Origin: Boseongicola sp. SB0675_bin_26
GTDB lineage: Bacteria > Pseudomonadota > Alphaproteobacteria > Rhodobacterales > Rhodobacteraceae
Reading direction: 5' to 3'
NCBI GenBank assembly: GCA_009843725.1
Contig: VYCX01000127.1
Location: forward strand, 6,129 to 12,932
Length of the DNA: 6,804 nt
Below the pieces are notes generated by a model, which was given only the letters and a program-made list of their open reading frames with translations, ran no database searches and was not told where the DNA came from. Positions 1-5,347 of the stretch are shown one piece after another. The position numbers and the translations under genes are program-made. How positions within the stretch are numbered: the first letter of the stretch is position 1; every line of letters begins with the position of its first letter.

Positions 1-1221
1 CCGCTCACCGTGCGCCTTGACCACCCGCGCTGCTTCGGGTTCGTCCCCTCGTCGCCTGCCTGGCCCGCCGTGGTCGCCGACTTCATGGCTGCCGGCTACA
101 ACGTCAACCAGTGCACCTGGCTGGTCGCAAGCGGTCCGAGCCAGCTGGAACTGGTTGTCATCGACTGGTTCAGGCGCTGGCTGGGATATCCGGAAGGCGC
201 GGGCGGGCTCTTCACGAGCGGCGGCTCTGCTGCCAGCGTCGACGCCTTCGTTGCGGCGCGCGAGGCGGCGGGCCATCCCGAGCGCGCCACGGTCTACATG
301 AGCGACCAGAGCCACAGCGCGCTTGTCCGCGCGGCGATGATCGTCGGCGTCCGCCGCGAGTGCATTCGCATGATCCCGAGCGACGAGGGTTTCCGCCTCG
401 ACATGGACGCGCTCGCCCGCACCGTGGCCGAGGACCGCGCGGCCGGCTTCACGCCCGTCGCGGTTGCCGCCAACGCCGGCACCGTGGGCACGGGCGCCAT
501 CGACCGGCTCGAGGCGATGGCCGACTACTGCGCGGCGGAGGGTCTCTGGCTGCATGCCGATGCGGCCTATGGCGGCTTCGCCGTGGTGACGGAGCGGGGC
601 AGGCAGCTCCTTCGCGGGATCGAGCGCGCCGATTCGATCGGGCTGGACGCGCACAAGTGGTTCTTCCAGCCCTACGAGGCCGGATGCCTGCTGGTGAAGG
701 ACGCGAACACGCTGCGGGACGCCTTTGCGGTCCGTCCCGACATCCTCCAGGACACGGTGTGGGGGGCGAACCATCCCAACTTCTCCGATCTCGGCCTGCA
801 GCTGAGCCGCTCGGCGCGGGCGCTGAAAGTCTGGATGTCGGTCCAGACATTCGGCATGGCGAAATTCCGGCGCGCTGTCGGGAAGGGGATGGACCTGGCC
901 GCCCAGGCCGAGGCCCATGTTCGCGCGAGCCCGGTTCTGGAGGCCATGAACGCGGCGACGCTGGGGGTCGTCTGCTTCCGTGTCAATCCCGCGGACGGCG
1001 ACCTCGACGAGGCGGCGCTGGACGAGGTCAACAGGACCGTGCTCGCCCGCATGTTCTGGGACGACCCCGCGTTCATGTCGTCCACGATGCTGCACGGAAC
1101 GTTCGCGCTCAGGATGTGCTTCGTCAATCACGCCACGACATGGGACGATGTGCGTGAGACCCTGGAGGCGGTCGAGAGATTCGGGAGGGAGGCGCTCTCG
1201 AAGGCCGATGCGCCAGAGTGA
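1..1221 (+). CDS. PLP-dependent group II amino-acid decarboxylase, C-terminal part (5' end outside window)
   Basis: The protein belongs to the aromatic-L-amino-acid / glutamate-type (group II) decarboxylases, cytosolic PLP enzymes that remove the alpha-carboxyl group of an amino acid. The reading frame is open from base 1, and the text before the first possible GTG (base 10) already fits the family, so about 60-70 N-terminal residues probably lie outside. Counting from the GTG as residue 1, visible landmarks are NQCTWLVASGPSQLE (33-47), the cofactor-phosphate region TSGGSAAS (69-76), SDQSH with the ring-stacking His102, HADAAYGG with Asp184 that would pair with the pyridine nitrogen, and DAHKW with the Schiff-base Lys216. 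All expected catalytic residues are present and the C-terminus looks complete, ending in TGA. The substrate (tyrosine, DOPA, tryptophan, aspartate or other) cannot be read from the sequence. It is not functionally related to the ribosomal genes downstream and is separated from them by about 730 bases. Seen: motifs. Inferred: decarboxylase activity. Confidence 0.9.
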   Translation, partial: PLTVRLDHPRCFGFVPSSPAWPAVVADFMAAGYNVNQCTWLVASGPSQLELVVIDWFRRWLGYPEGAGGLFTSGGSAASVDAFVAAREAAGHPERATVYMSDQSHSALVRAAMIVGVRRECIRMIPSDEGFRLDMDALARTVAEDRAAGFTPVAVAANAGTVGTGAIDRLEAMADYCAAEGLWLHADAAYGGFAVVTERGRQLLRGIERADSIGLDAHKWFFQPYEAGCLLVKDANTLRDAFAVRPDILQDTVWGANHPNFSDLGLQLSRSARALKVWMSVQTFGMAKFRRAVGKGMDLAAQAEAHVRASPVLEAMNAATLGVVCFRVNPADGDLDEAALDEVNRTVLARMFWDDPAFMSSTMLHGTFALRMCFVNHATTWDDVRETLEAVERFGREALSKADAPE

Positions 1222-1477
1222 CGGCATGGTCCGCGGCCTGCCCGGGACCCGCCGCGCCGGATGCGTCGATCGCCCTGCGCGGCGATGGCCACGGCAGCGC
1301 GCCCGGCACGATCCGGATCAAGGGGAAGGCACCGGCACGTGGAACGCGTGACATCGCGTGCCTGGCCGTCCTGATGGACGGGTTTCCCGCGAGACAGGAT
1401 GACGGGCAAGCCTCCGCGTTGACCCTCCATGATCCATGCGGTGCGGATTCCTGCTCCCGGCATGGTGCGGGTGCGGG

Positions 1478-1612
1478 GATGCGCAGGAACTGGAGGGGGA
1501 GACGATCTTCGGGCGATTTCATCGACGGTGCCTTCAGGAACACGGCCTCGACGCCCTGGCGACCAAGCTCCTCGATGACCAGGACCTGGCAGGCCTGGCG
1601 AACGCGAACCGC
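1478..1612 (-). pseudogene. Fragment of a serine site-specific recombinase (resolvase family)
   Basis: On the minus strand about 45 codons read, with no stop, as the segment of a large serine recombinase that links the end of the catalytic domain to its long helix. The text QVLVIEELGRQGVEAVFL is followed by KAPSMK and SPEDRLPLQF. From memory the family has (Y)AYQVL-(L/I)-(L/I/M)-EEL-x-R-x-GVEVVFLN, then SPED-x-LLLQ-x-QGMIAEYERA. The match stops where QGMIAEYERA should begin (here LRIPAPAP). The RYAY motif before QVL is degraded to RQAC. Neither the N-terminal Ser-containing domain nor the DNA-binding domain is found in any frame of the spacer, so this is a fossil and not a working gene. It suggests a past mobile element next to nusG. 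Chance similarity is unlikely over this many aligned positions, but no alignment was run. Confidence 0.6.
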
Positions 1613-1820
1613 CGTTCGGCCTTCACCTTGCGCCTGCCCGACCGTTCGGCCGCGCCGTCCCCGCTTGCGCACCAAGTCGCCCCATGCCGCGTCCGTGACG
1701 TCCCTTCGGAACGGGACGCGGGCGACGCGAAAGGGCGGATGCGTGACGGGATCCGGATTGCCCGGGGTTCGCCAGGCGCAGCATGAAGCATGCACGTCGA
1801 CAACGCGACGTTCCCGGGGC

Positions 1821-1849
1821 TTGAACTGCCACTTCATCACGTGTATTTC
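1821..1849 (+). promoter_or_regulatory. Candidate sigma-70-type promoter for nusG
   Basis: TTGAAC (1821-1826) and TATTTC (1844-1849) are separated by exactly 17 bases and lie about 100 bases before the nusG start. The -35 is good and the -10 is moderate. TG directly precedes the -10. A promoter is needed here because no secE or other nearby co-directional gene feeds nusG. Transcription would start near 1855. CACGTGT occurs twice 13 bases apart (1838-1844 and 1851-1857), straddling the -10. This could be an operator-like arrangement, but no regulator is implied by the sequence. Confidence 0.4.
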
Positions 1850-1852
1850 GCA

Positions 1853-1869
1853 CGTGTCTCCCCGACACG
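1853..1869 (+). promoter_or_regulatory. Short hairpin at the predicted 5' end of the nusG leader
   Basis: CGTGTC (1853-1858) and GACACG (1864-1869) form a perfect 6-bp stem with a TCCCC loop. If transcription starts near 1855 the hairpin would sit at the very 5' end of the mRNA, where such stems often protect transcripts from decay. It could also be coincidental or part of the DNA-level CACGTGT repeat. Confidence 0.3.
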
Positions 1870-1950
1870 GTTGAATGCACTCGGACGGCAAACGAACTGT
1901 GCTCGGACAATCTCCGGGGCTCGATCCCCTGACGAAGAGAAGGAAGGGTC

Positions 1951-2484
1951 ATGGCCAAGCGGTGGTATTCCGTAAGCGTTCTGTCAAACTTTGAAAAAAA
2001 GGTTGCCGAACAGATTCGCCACGCTGTGGACGATGCCGGTCTTCAGGGCGAGATCGAGGAGGTTCTCGTTCCGACCGAAGAGGTCATCGAGATACGGCGC
2101 GGAAAGAAGGTCACGGCCGAACGACGCTTCATGCCGGGCTACGTGCTGATCAGGATGGACATGTCGGATGAAGGCTATCACCTGATCAACTCGATCAATC
2201 GCGTCACCGGATTCCTCGGGTCCCGTGGCCGGCCGATGCCGATGCCGGACGCCGAGGTGAACGCGATCCTGAATCGCGTTGAAGAAGGCGAGACCGCGCC
2301 GAAGCTCATGATCTCGTTCGACGTCGGCGAAAAGGTCAAGGTGCATGACGGTCCGTTCGAGGACTTTGACGGCACCGTCGAGGAGGTGGACGAGGAGAAC
2401 CAGCGCCTGAAGGTCTCCGTCTCGATATTCGGCCGCGCGACGCCGGTGGAGCTCGAGTTCACGCAGGTGGCAAAGCAGAACTAG
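1951..2484 (+). CDS. nusG: Transcription termination/antitermination factor NusG
   Basis: NusG binds the RNA polymerase clamp, reduces pausing, and couples transcription to Rho and to the ribosome through S10. The 177-residue product has the usual length. The NGN domain covers about residues 3-105, starting [21 protein letters not shown] and including the strongly conserved [12 protein letters not shown] and NRVTGFLG. The KOW domain covers about 122-174, with the [19 protein letters not shown] turn and a C-terminal end in [14 protein letters not shown]. The ATG is supported by AGGAAGG (1941-1947) four bases upstream. The wording is typical of Rhodobacterales NusG. Normally secE precedes this gene and rplK follows closely. 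Here neither holds: the upstream spacer lacks secE, and rplK starts 529 bases downstream. Codons 15-17 (GAA AAA AAG) make an A7 run in an otherwise GC-rich gene. Confidence 0.97.
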   Translation: MAKRWYSVSVLSNFEKKVAEQIRHAVDDAGLQGEIEEVLVPTEEVIEIRRGKKVTAERRFMPGYVLIRMDMSDEGYHLINSINRVTGFLGSRGRPMPMPDAEVNAILNRVEEGETAPKLMISFDVGEKVKVHDGPFEDFDGTVEEVDEENQRLKVSVSIFGRATPVELEFTQVAKQN

Positions 2485-2560
2485 GAAGTCCCTGATCCAG
2501 GACGCGTGCGGTCGGGACAGCCCCGTGTTCACGCCCATGCAGGTGTGCCCCGGACTTCCT
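2483..2560 (+). promoter_or_regulatory. Structured 3' region of nusG (nested inverted repeats)
   Basis: AGGAAGTCC (2483-2491), which begins inside the nusG TAG stop, is perfectly inverted by GGACTTCCT (2552-2560). Inside lie a second stem, GCGTG (2504-2508) with CACGC (2530-2534), and an inner one, CGGG (2513-2516) with CCCG (2522-2525). The arrangement is a stacked RNA fold and not a classic terminator, as no T-run follows 2560. It may stabilise or process the nusG 3' end, or terminate in a Rho-dependent way. Function is inferred only from structure. Confidence 0.4.
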
Positions 2561-2671
2561 GCAAGGCGGTGACAGCCGGCCCTGTCTGCCGGTCGAGGAA
2601 GCCGGCGGCCCAAGTTTCGTGACGCAGCGGCCCCAGCGATTCATGATGGCCTTTCGGAGGGCGGTTCGAAG

Positions 2672-2687
2672 GGCCGAACGTTCGGCC
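2672..2687. repeat. 16-bp perfect palindrome GGCCGAAC/GTTCGGCC
   Basis: The two half-sites abut with no spacer, centred between 2679 and 2680. The 8-mer GTTCGGCC also occurs at 1614-1621 and 1644-1651 in the other spacer. Its complement GGCCGAAC lies inside nusG at 2115-2122, so the word itself is not rare here. With no spacer it would fold poorly as RNA. A DNA-level dimeric binding site, or remnant of an element end, is possible but unproven. Confidence 0.5.
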
Positions 2688-2727
2688 TCGGCACAAAGGC
2701 GCCCGCCGCACGCAGGCCGACGGTGCC

Positions 2728-2745
2728 GGACGGCAAGGCCGGTTT
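2728..2745 (+). repeat. GC hairpin copy A (GGACGGCAAGGCCGGTTT)
   Basis: This 18-base unit is an imperfect copy of the one at 2812-2829. Its hairpin has A2730-T2743, C2731-G2742, a bulged G2741, then GGC/GCC around an AAG loop, and TTT begins at the stem's end. It could be a weak terminator or one member of a small repeat family. Confidence 0.4.
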
Positions 2746-2811
2746 GCGCGCTCCCCTGCCCGTCGGGGCCGGAACCGGGATGCCGCCGTCCTTGCGAGAG
2801 GGAGGGCGTGC

Positions 2812-2829
2812 GGACCGGCAAGCCGGTTT
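2812..2829 (+). terminator. GC hairpin copy B with TTT tail; possible nusG terminator
   Basis: ACCGG (2814-2818), loop CAAG, CCGGT (2823-2827), then TT and C. Two extra G-T pairs can lengthen the stem. It lies after nusG and before the candidate rplK promoter, so it could end read-through from nusG. The T-run is short, so intrinsic termination would be weak. It is related to the copy at 2728-2745. Confidence 0.35.
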
Positions 2830-2860
2830 CAGGCCGGGCATCGCCACGGCCAGGACGGGC

Positions 2861-2889
2861 TTGCCAACGGGGCATGCCCGCTGTATCGG
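2861..2889 (+). promoter_or_regulatory. Candidate sigma-70-type promoter for rplK-rplA
   Basis: TTGCCA (2861-2866, five of six consensus bases) and TATCGG (2884-2889) are 17 bases apart, with TG directly before the -10. Transcription would start near 2895, giving a leader of about 120 bases. The layout (17-base spacer, TG-TAT at the -10, hairpin at the new 5' end, here CCGCC 2899-2903 with GGCGG 2909-2913) parallels the nusG promoter candidate. Its position just before the L1 site supports it. Confidence 0.45.
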
Positions 2890-2919
2890 GTGCGTCTGCC
2901 GCCCTTGCGGCGGAACCTA

Positions 2920-2958
2920 GTGGGAGGCGAGGCGGTCGCGACCGCCAAGCCGGACCAC
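2920..2958 (+). promoter_or_regulatory. Ribosomal protein L1 binding element in the rplK-rplA leader
   Basis: The leader folds as GTGG (2920-2923) with CCAC (2955-2958), an asymmetric internal loop (GA against GGA), GGC (2926-2928) with GCC (2949-2951), a second loop (GA against AA), and an apical stem GGCGGT/ACCGCC with a CGCG loop (2931-2946). The GTGGGAGGC strand matches the conserved L1-stalk strand of 23S rRNA (GGUGGGAGGC in E. coli). L1 is known to repress the L11-L1 operon by binding such a mimic in the leader mRNA. Free L1 would bind here when rRNA is scarce and reduce translation of rplK and, by coupling, rplA. The fold was made by eye. The regulatory role follows from the family, not from direct evidence in this organism. 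Confidence 0.75.
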
Positions 2959-3013
2959 ATCAACCGCGATCTCGCGGGACGCGTCCCGGGAGTGTTGAGA
3001 AAGGAGGCCCCAG

Positions 3014-3442
3014 ATGGCCAAGAAAGTTGCTGGCACCATGAAGCTTCAGGTGCCGGCCGGACAGGCGAATCCGTCGCCGCCGGTAGGCCCGGCACTGGGC
3101 CAGCGCGGCATCAACATCATGGAGTTCTGCAAGGCGTTCAACGCCAGGACGCAGGACATGGAGCAGGGCGCGCCGTGCCCGACAATCGTCACGTACTATC
3201 AGGACAAGTCCTTCACGATGGACATCAAGACGCCGCCGGCGTCCCATTTCCTCAAGAAGGCGGCGAAGCTGAAGTCCGGCGCCAACTTCCCGTCGCGTGA
3301 AGTCGTGGGTTCGGTCACCAGCGCGCAGGTTCGCGAGATTGCCGAGGCCAAGATGAAGGATCTTTCGGCGAATGATGTCGAACAGGCAATGAAGATCATT
3401 CTCGGCTCGGCAAGGTCGATGGGCATCGAGGTGAAGGGGTAA
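3014..3442 (+). CDS. rplK: 50S ribosomal protein L11
   Basis: L11 sits at the base of the GTPase-associated centre on 23S rRNA helices 43-44, and takes part in factor-dependent GTP hydrolysis and the RelA stringent response. The product has 142 residues, the usual length. The N-terminal domain carries the hallmark [22 protein letters not shown] (about residues 22-43). The C-terminal rRNA-binding domain carries [15 protein letters not shown] and ends in the conserved [21 protein letters not shown]. The start is fixed by a near-perfect AAGGAGG (3001-3007) six bases before ATG. The gene is first of a two-gene unit with rplA, 3 bases apart, and is preceded by a likely L1-responsive leader. Nothing in the protein looks damaged. 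Confidence 0.98.
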   Translation: MAKKVAGTMKLQVPAGQANPSPPVGPALGQRGINIMEFCKAFNARTQDMEQGAPCPTIVTYYQDKSFTMDIKTPPASHFLKKAAKLKSGANFPSREVVGSVTSAQVREIAEAKMKDLSANDVEQAMKIILGSARSMGIEVKG

Positions 3443-3445
3443 GTC

Positions 3446-4144
3446 ATGGCAAAGATCGGAAAGCGCATCAAGGCGGCGCGTCAATCCTTCTCCGGCAAGG
3501 AAAACGTGACGGTCGAGGAGGCCGTCACTCTCGTCAAGGCAACCGCCAAGGCCAAGTTCGACGAATCCGTCGAGATCGCGATGAACCTCGGTGTCGACCC
3601 GCGCCACGCCGACCAGATGGTTCGCGGCTCGGTCACGCTGCCGAACGGCACCGGCAAGGCGCTTCGGGTCGCCGTGTTTGCGCGCGGGGCCAAGGCTGAC
3701 GAGGCCAAGGAGGCCGGCGCGGACATCGTTGGCGCGGAAGACCTGATGGAGACGGTTCAGGGCGGCAGGATCGAGTTCGACCGCTGCATCGCAACGCCGG
3801 ACATGATGCCGATCGTCGGTCGCCTCGGCAAGGTGCTGGGGCCACGCAACCTGATGCCGAACCCGAAGGTCGGCACGGTGACCATGGATGTCAAGGAAGC
3901 GGTCGAGGCCGCAAAGGGCGGCGAAGTCCAGTTCAGGGTCGAGAAGGCCGGCATCGTCCATGCAGGAATCGGCAAGGCCTCGTTCGAGGATGCGAAGCTT
4001 GCCGAGAACGTGCGGGCGTTCGTGGACGCCGTGTCCAGGGCGAAGCCTTCGGGATCGAAGGGTACCTACATGAAGAAGATCGCCCTCAGCTCGACCATGG
4101 GGCCGGGCGTGTCGGTCAGCATCGACAGCGCGACCGGCAACTAG
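3446..4144 (+). CDS. rplA: 50S ribosomal protein L1
   Basis: L1 forms the mobile L1 stalk that helps move deacylated tRNA out of the E site, and also acts as repressor of its own operon. The product has 232 residues, typical of bacteria. The two-domain layout is clear: an N-terminal half with [25 protein letters not shown], domain II with [20 protein letters not shown] (about 128-147), then return to domain I with [18 protein letters not shown] near the C-terminus. ATG 3446 follows the rplK TAA by 3 bases, and its ribosome site AAGGGG lies in the last codons of rplK, so the two are probably translationally coupled. Unusually, no rplJ-rplL follows. Instead a convergent rnhA ends 16 bases away, so the transcript must stop here. 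Confidence 0.98.
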   Translation: MAKIGKRIKAARQSFSGKENVTVEEAVTLVKATAKAKFDESVEIAMNLGVDPRHADQMVRGSVTLPNGTGKALRVAVFARGAKADEAKEAGADIVGAEDLMETVQGGRIEFDRCIATPDMMPIVGRLGKVLGPRNLMPNPKVGTVTMDVKEAVEAAKGGEVQFRVEKAGIVHAGIGKASFEDAKLAENVRAFVDAVSRAKPSGSKGTYMKKIALSSTMGPGVSVSIDSATGN

Positions 4145-4160
4145 GCCCGAGGCCCGGCGG

Positions 4161-4727
4161 TCAGTCGGCGCGGCGTGTCCGCCGCGCCTTCGACCTGCCA
4201 CGTTCGGGACGGGCCGCCGCATCGGGACGGCGCGCGTCGGGCGCCGCTCGTGACGGTGATCCCTGGCCGGAACTCGTTTTCTTGAACGGCGCCATGCCCT
4301 GTCGCGCGAGCGCGTCCGCGCGCTCGTTCCCGGGATGGCCGGCGTGGCCCTTCACCCAGTCCCATTGCACGTCATGCACGCGCCGGGCCGCGTCGAGCCT
4401 TTGCCACAGGTCGACGTTCCTTACCGGCTTCCCGGCCGACGTTTGCCAGCCCTTGGCCTTCCACGCGGGCATCCAGGACGTGATGCCGTTCTTCACATAG
4501 GCCGAGTCGGTGACAAGCGTGAGCCGGGACGGACGCTTCAGCGCTTCAAGCGCGTGAATCGCGGCCAGGAGCTCCATCCGGTTGTTCGTGGTCCGGGCCT
4601 CCCCGCCCGCAAGCTCTCGCTCGCGCACGACACGGCCACGCTCCTTGGCGACCAGGAGCACGCCCCAGCCGCCCGGACCCGGGTTGCCCGAACATGCGCC
4701 GTCGGTATAGGCAAGGATCTCGGTCAC
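4161..4727 (-). CDS. rnhA: Ribonuclease HI with basic C-terminal tail
   Basis: RNase HI cuts the RNA strand of RNA:DNA hybrids, removing R-loops and helping primer removal. The four acidic active-site residues are present: Asp9 in [11 protein letters not shown], Glu52 in NNRMELLAA, Asp74 in VTDSAYV and Asp138 in NERADALA, with the catalytic-loop His128 in [14 protein letters not shown]. The core ends near residue 148. About 40 further residues (149-188), rich in Arg, Ala, Pro and Ser, make the protein longer than the usual 150-160 and are probably disordered. The start is GTG, sharing GTGA with the stop of the upstream GST-like gene. No strong ribosome site is seen, so translation is probably coupled. 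It is last in the ispH-methyltransferase-GST-rnhA unit and converges on rplA. ispH-rnhA linkage is, from memory, common in Alphaproteobacteria. Confidence 0.95.
   Translation of the reverse strand: MTEILAYTDGACSGNPGPGGWGVLLVAKERGRVVRERELAGGEARTTNNRMELLAAIHALEALKRPSRLTLVTDSAYVKNGITSWMPAWKAKGWQTSAGKPVRNVDLWQRLDAARRVHDVQWDWVKGHAGHPGNERADALARQGMAPFKKTSSGQGSPSRAAPDARRPDAAARPERGRSKARRTRRAD
4167..4190 (+). terminator. Probable rplA terminator hairpin embedded in the rnhA 3' end
   Basis: GGCGCGGCG (4167-4175), loop TGTC, CGCCGCGCC (4180-4188) form a perfect 9-bp GC stem beginning 23 bases after the rplA stop, followed by TT. The T-tail is short, but the stem is the strongest in this neighbourhood and stands where convergent transcripts meet. 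On the other strand the same stem encodes part of the Arg-rich tail of RNase HI, so one stretch may serve both as protein code and as a two-way terminator. Confidence 0.45.
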
Positions 4728-5347
4728 CCAGGGACGTGATCAAGCCCGACGTAACCGGGCTGTTCCGTCATGCCCTGCAGCCACGCCCGGATGGCGGGGA
4801 AACGCTGCAGGTCGTATCCGCCCCTGGTGCCGGCCGTATGCGTGTAGGCATAGAGCGAAACGTCGGCGACCGTCAGCCGGTCGCCCGTCAGCCACGCCGC
4901 CTCCTGAAGCCGGCCTTCCATGACGCCCAGGATTTCGTGGCCCCGGCTCAGGAGATCGGCCATGCGGTCGGGCGTTGCCTCATGCGCGCGGCTCGGGTAG
5001 CTCCTCAACGCCGCCCGGACGGCGATGACCCCCTCATGCTGGTTCTGCTCCCAGAACATCCAGGCCAGCACCTGCGCCCGCCGGACGGGGTCGTCGGGGA
5101 GAAGCCCCGTCCCGTCCGCGAGATAGCAAAGGATCGCGTTGGATTCCGGCATGCGGGTTCCGTCCCCGAGCTCAAGGACCGGGAGCTTTCCGAACGGGAG
5201 CCATCCCTCTTCGTGAACCCGGGCGAGCTCGGGGGAGCCTTCTTCAAGCGCCACATGCGTCCAGCTGCGCTGCAGCAGGGACAGCAGCAGCCGCACCTTG
5301 TAGCTGTTGCCCGAGGACGGCATCGAGTAGAGCTTGAGATCAGTCAA
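4724..5347 (-). CDS. Glutathione S-transferase family protein
   Basis: The 207-residue product has the soluble GST fold. The N-terminal thioredoxin-like domain (about 1-80) contains [17 protein letters not shown], with Ser11/Ser12 in the usual activating position, KLPVLEL with the cis-proline Pro56, and the glutathione gamma-glutamyl contact ES at 68-69. The alpha-helical C-terminal domain (about 88-205) includes the conserved [12 protein letters not shown], with the helix-capping Asp162. Substrate is unknown. Such proteins conjugate glutathione to electrophiles or act in thiol chemistry. The start is assigned to TTG at 5347, the only in-frame start that keeps the first beta strand, as an in-frame TGA lies just upstream. 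ATG at residue 9 would cut into the fold. GAGGG about nine bases upstream, and AGGA closer, can serve as ribosome site. It overlaps the methyltransferase by 8 bases and rnhA by 4. Confidence 0.88.
   Translation of the reverse strand: MTDLKLYSMPSSGNSYKVRLLLSLLQRSWTHVALEEGSPELARVHEEGWLPFGKLPVLELGDGTRMPESNAILCYLADGTGLLPDDPVRRAQVLAWMFWEQNQHEGVIAVRAALRSYPSRAHEATPDRMADLLSRGHEILGVMEGRLQEAAWLTGDRLTVADVSLYAYTHTAGTRGGYDLQRFPAIRAWLQGMTEQPGYVGLDHVPG

Larger units (their letters stand above)
1222..1950. other. Gene-poor spacer between the decarboxylase and nusG
   Basis: About 730 bases carry no intact recognisable gene. Reading frames are open on both strands, but their translations overlap each other and look like GC-driven noise, apart from one recombinase-like stretch listed separately. 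No SecE-like short membrane protein is encoded directly before nusG. A weak stem, GGCACG (1334-1339) with CGTGCC (1357-1362), lies about 115 bases after the decarboxylase stop. It has no T-run, so termination there is doubtful. The last 130 bases hold the candidate nusG promoter and leader. Confidence 0.7.
2485..3013. other. Gene-free, hairpin-rich spacer between nusG and rplK
   Basis: No credible protein is encoded in these 529 bases. Open frames on both strands translate to Arg/Pro/Gly/Ala-rich text with no family resemblance. The first 75 bases form the nested inverted repeats after nusG, and GACAG/CTGTC (2571-2586) follows. The middle (2660-2880) holds a 16-bp palindrome and two related GC hairpins. 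The last 150 bases are the rplK promoter and leader. In E. coli this gap is much shorter. Confidence 0.7.

Noticed and set aside
1218..1874. Plus-strand open frames in the spacer (for example 1218-1874 and 1436-1786)
   Set aside because: No recognisable motif, no convincing ribosome site, and they overlap the recombinase-like signal on the other strand.
1124..1891. Long minus-strand open frame of 255 codons spanning the decarboxylase end and most of the spacer
   Set aside because: Part lies antisense to a real gene, the composition is GC-noise, and only the short recombinase-like stretch inside it has any family resemblance, so it is not called as an intact gene.
1908..1942. T-arm-like hairpin CGGGG-CTCGATC-CCCTG just before nusG, suggesting a tRNA (tRNA-Trp often sits near secE)
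   Set aside because: No matching acceptor strand, D-arm or anticodon arm upstream, and no CCA. The loop begins CTC instead of TTC. It is probably chance.
2663..2669. GGTTCGA resembling a tRNA T-loop
   Set aside because: The flanking bases cannot form the T-stem and there is no other tRNA part.
2619..3041. Open frames through the nusG-rplK spacer on both strands
   Set aside because: They cross the L1 leader and hairpins, and their Arg/Pro/Gly-rich translations match no family I recognise.
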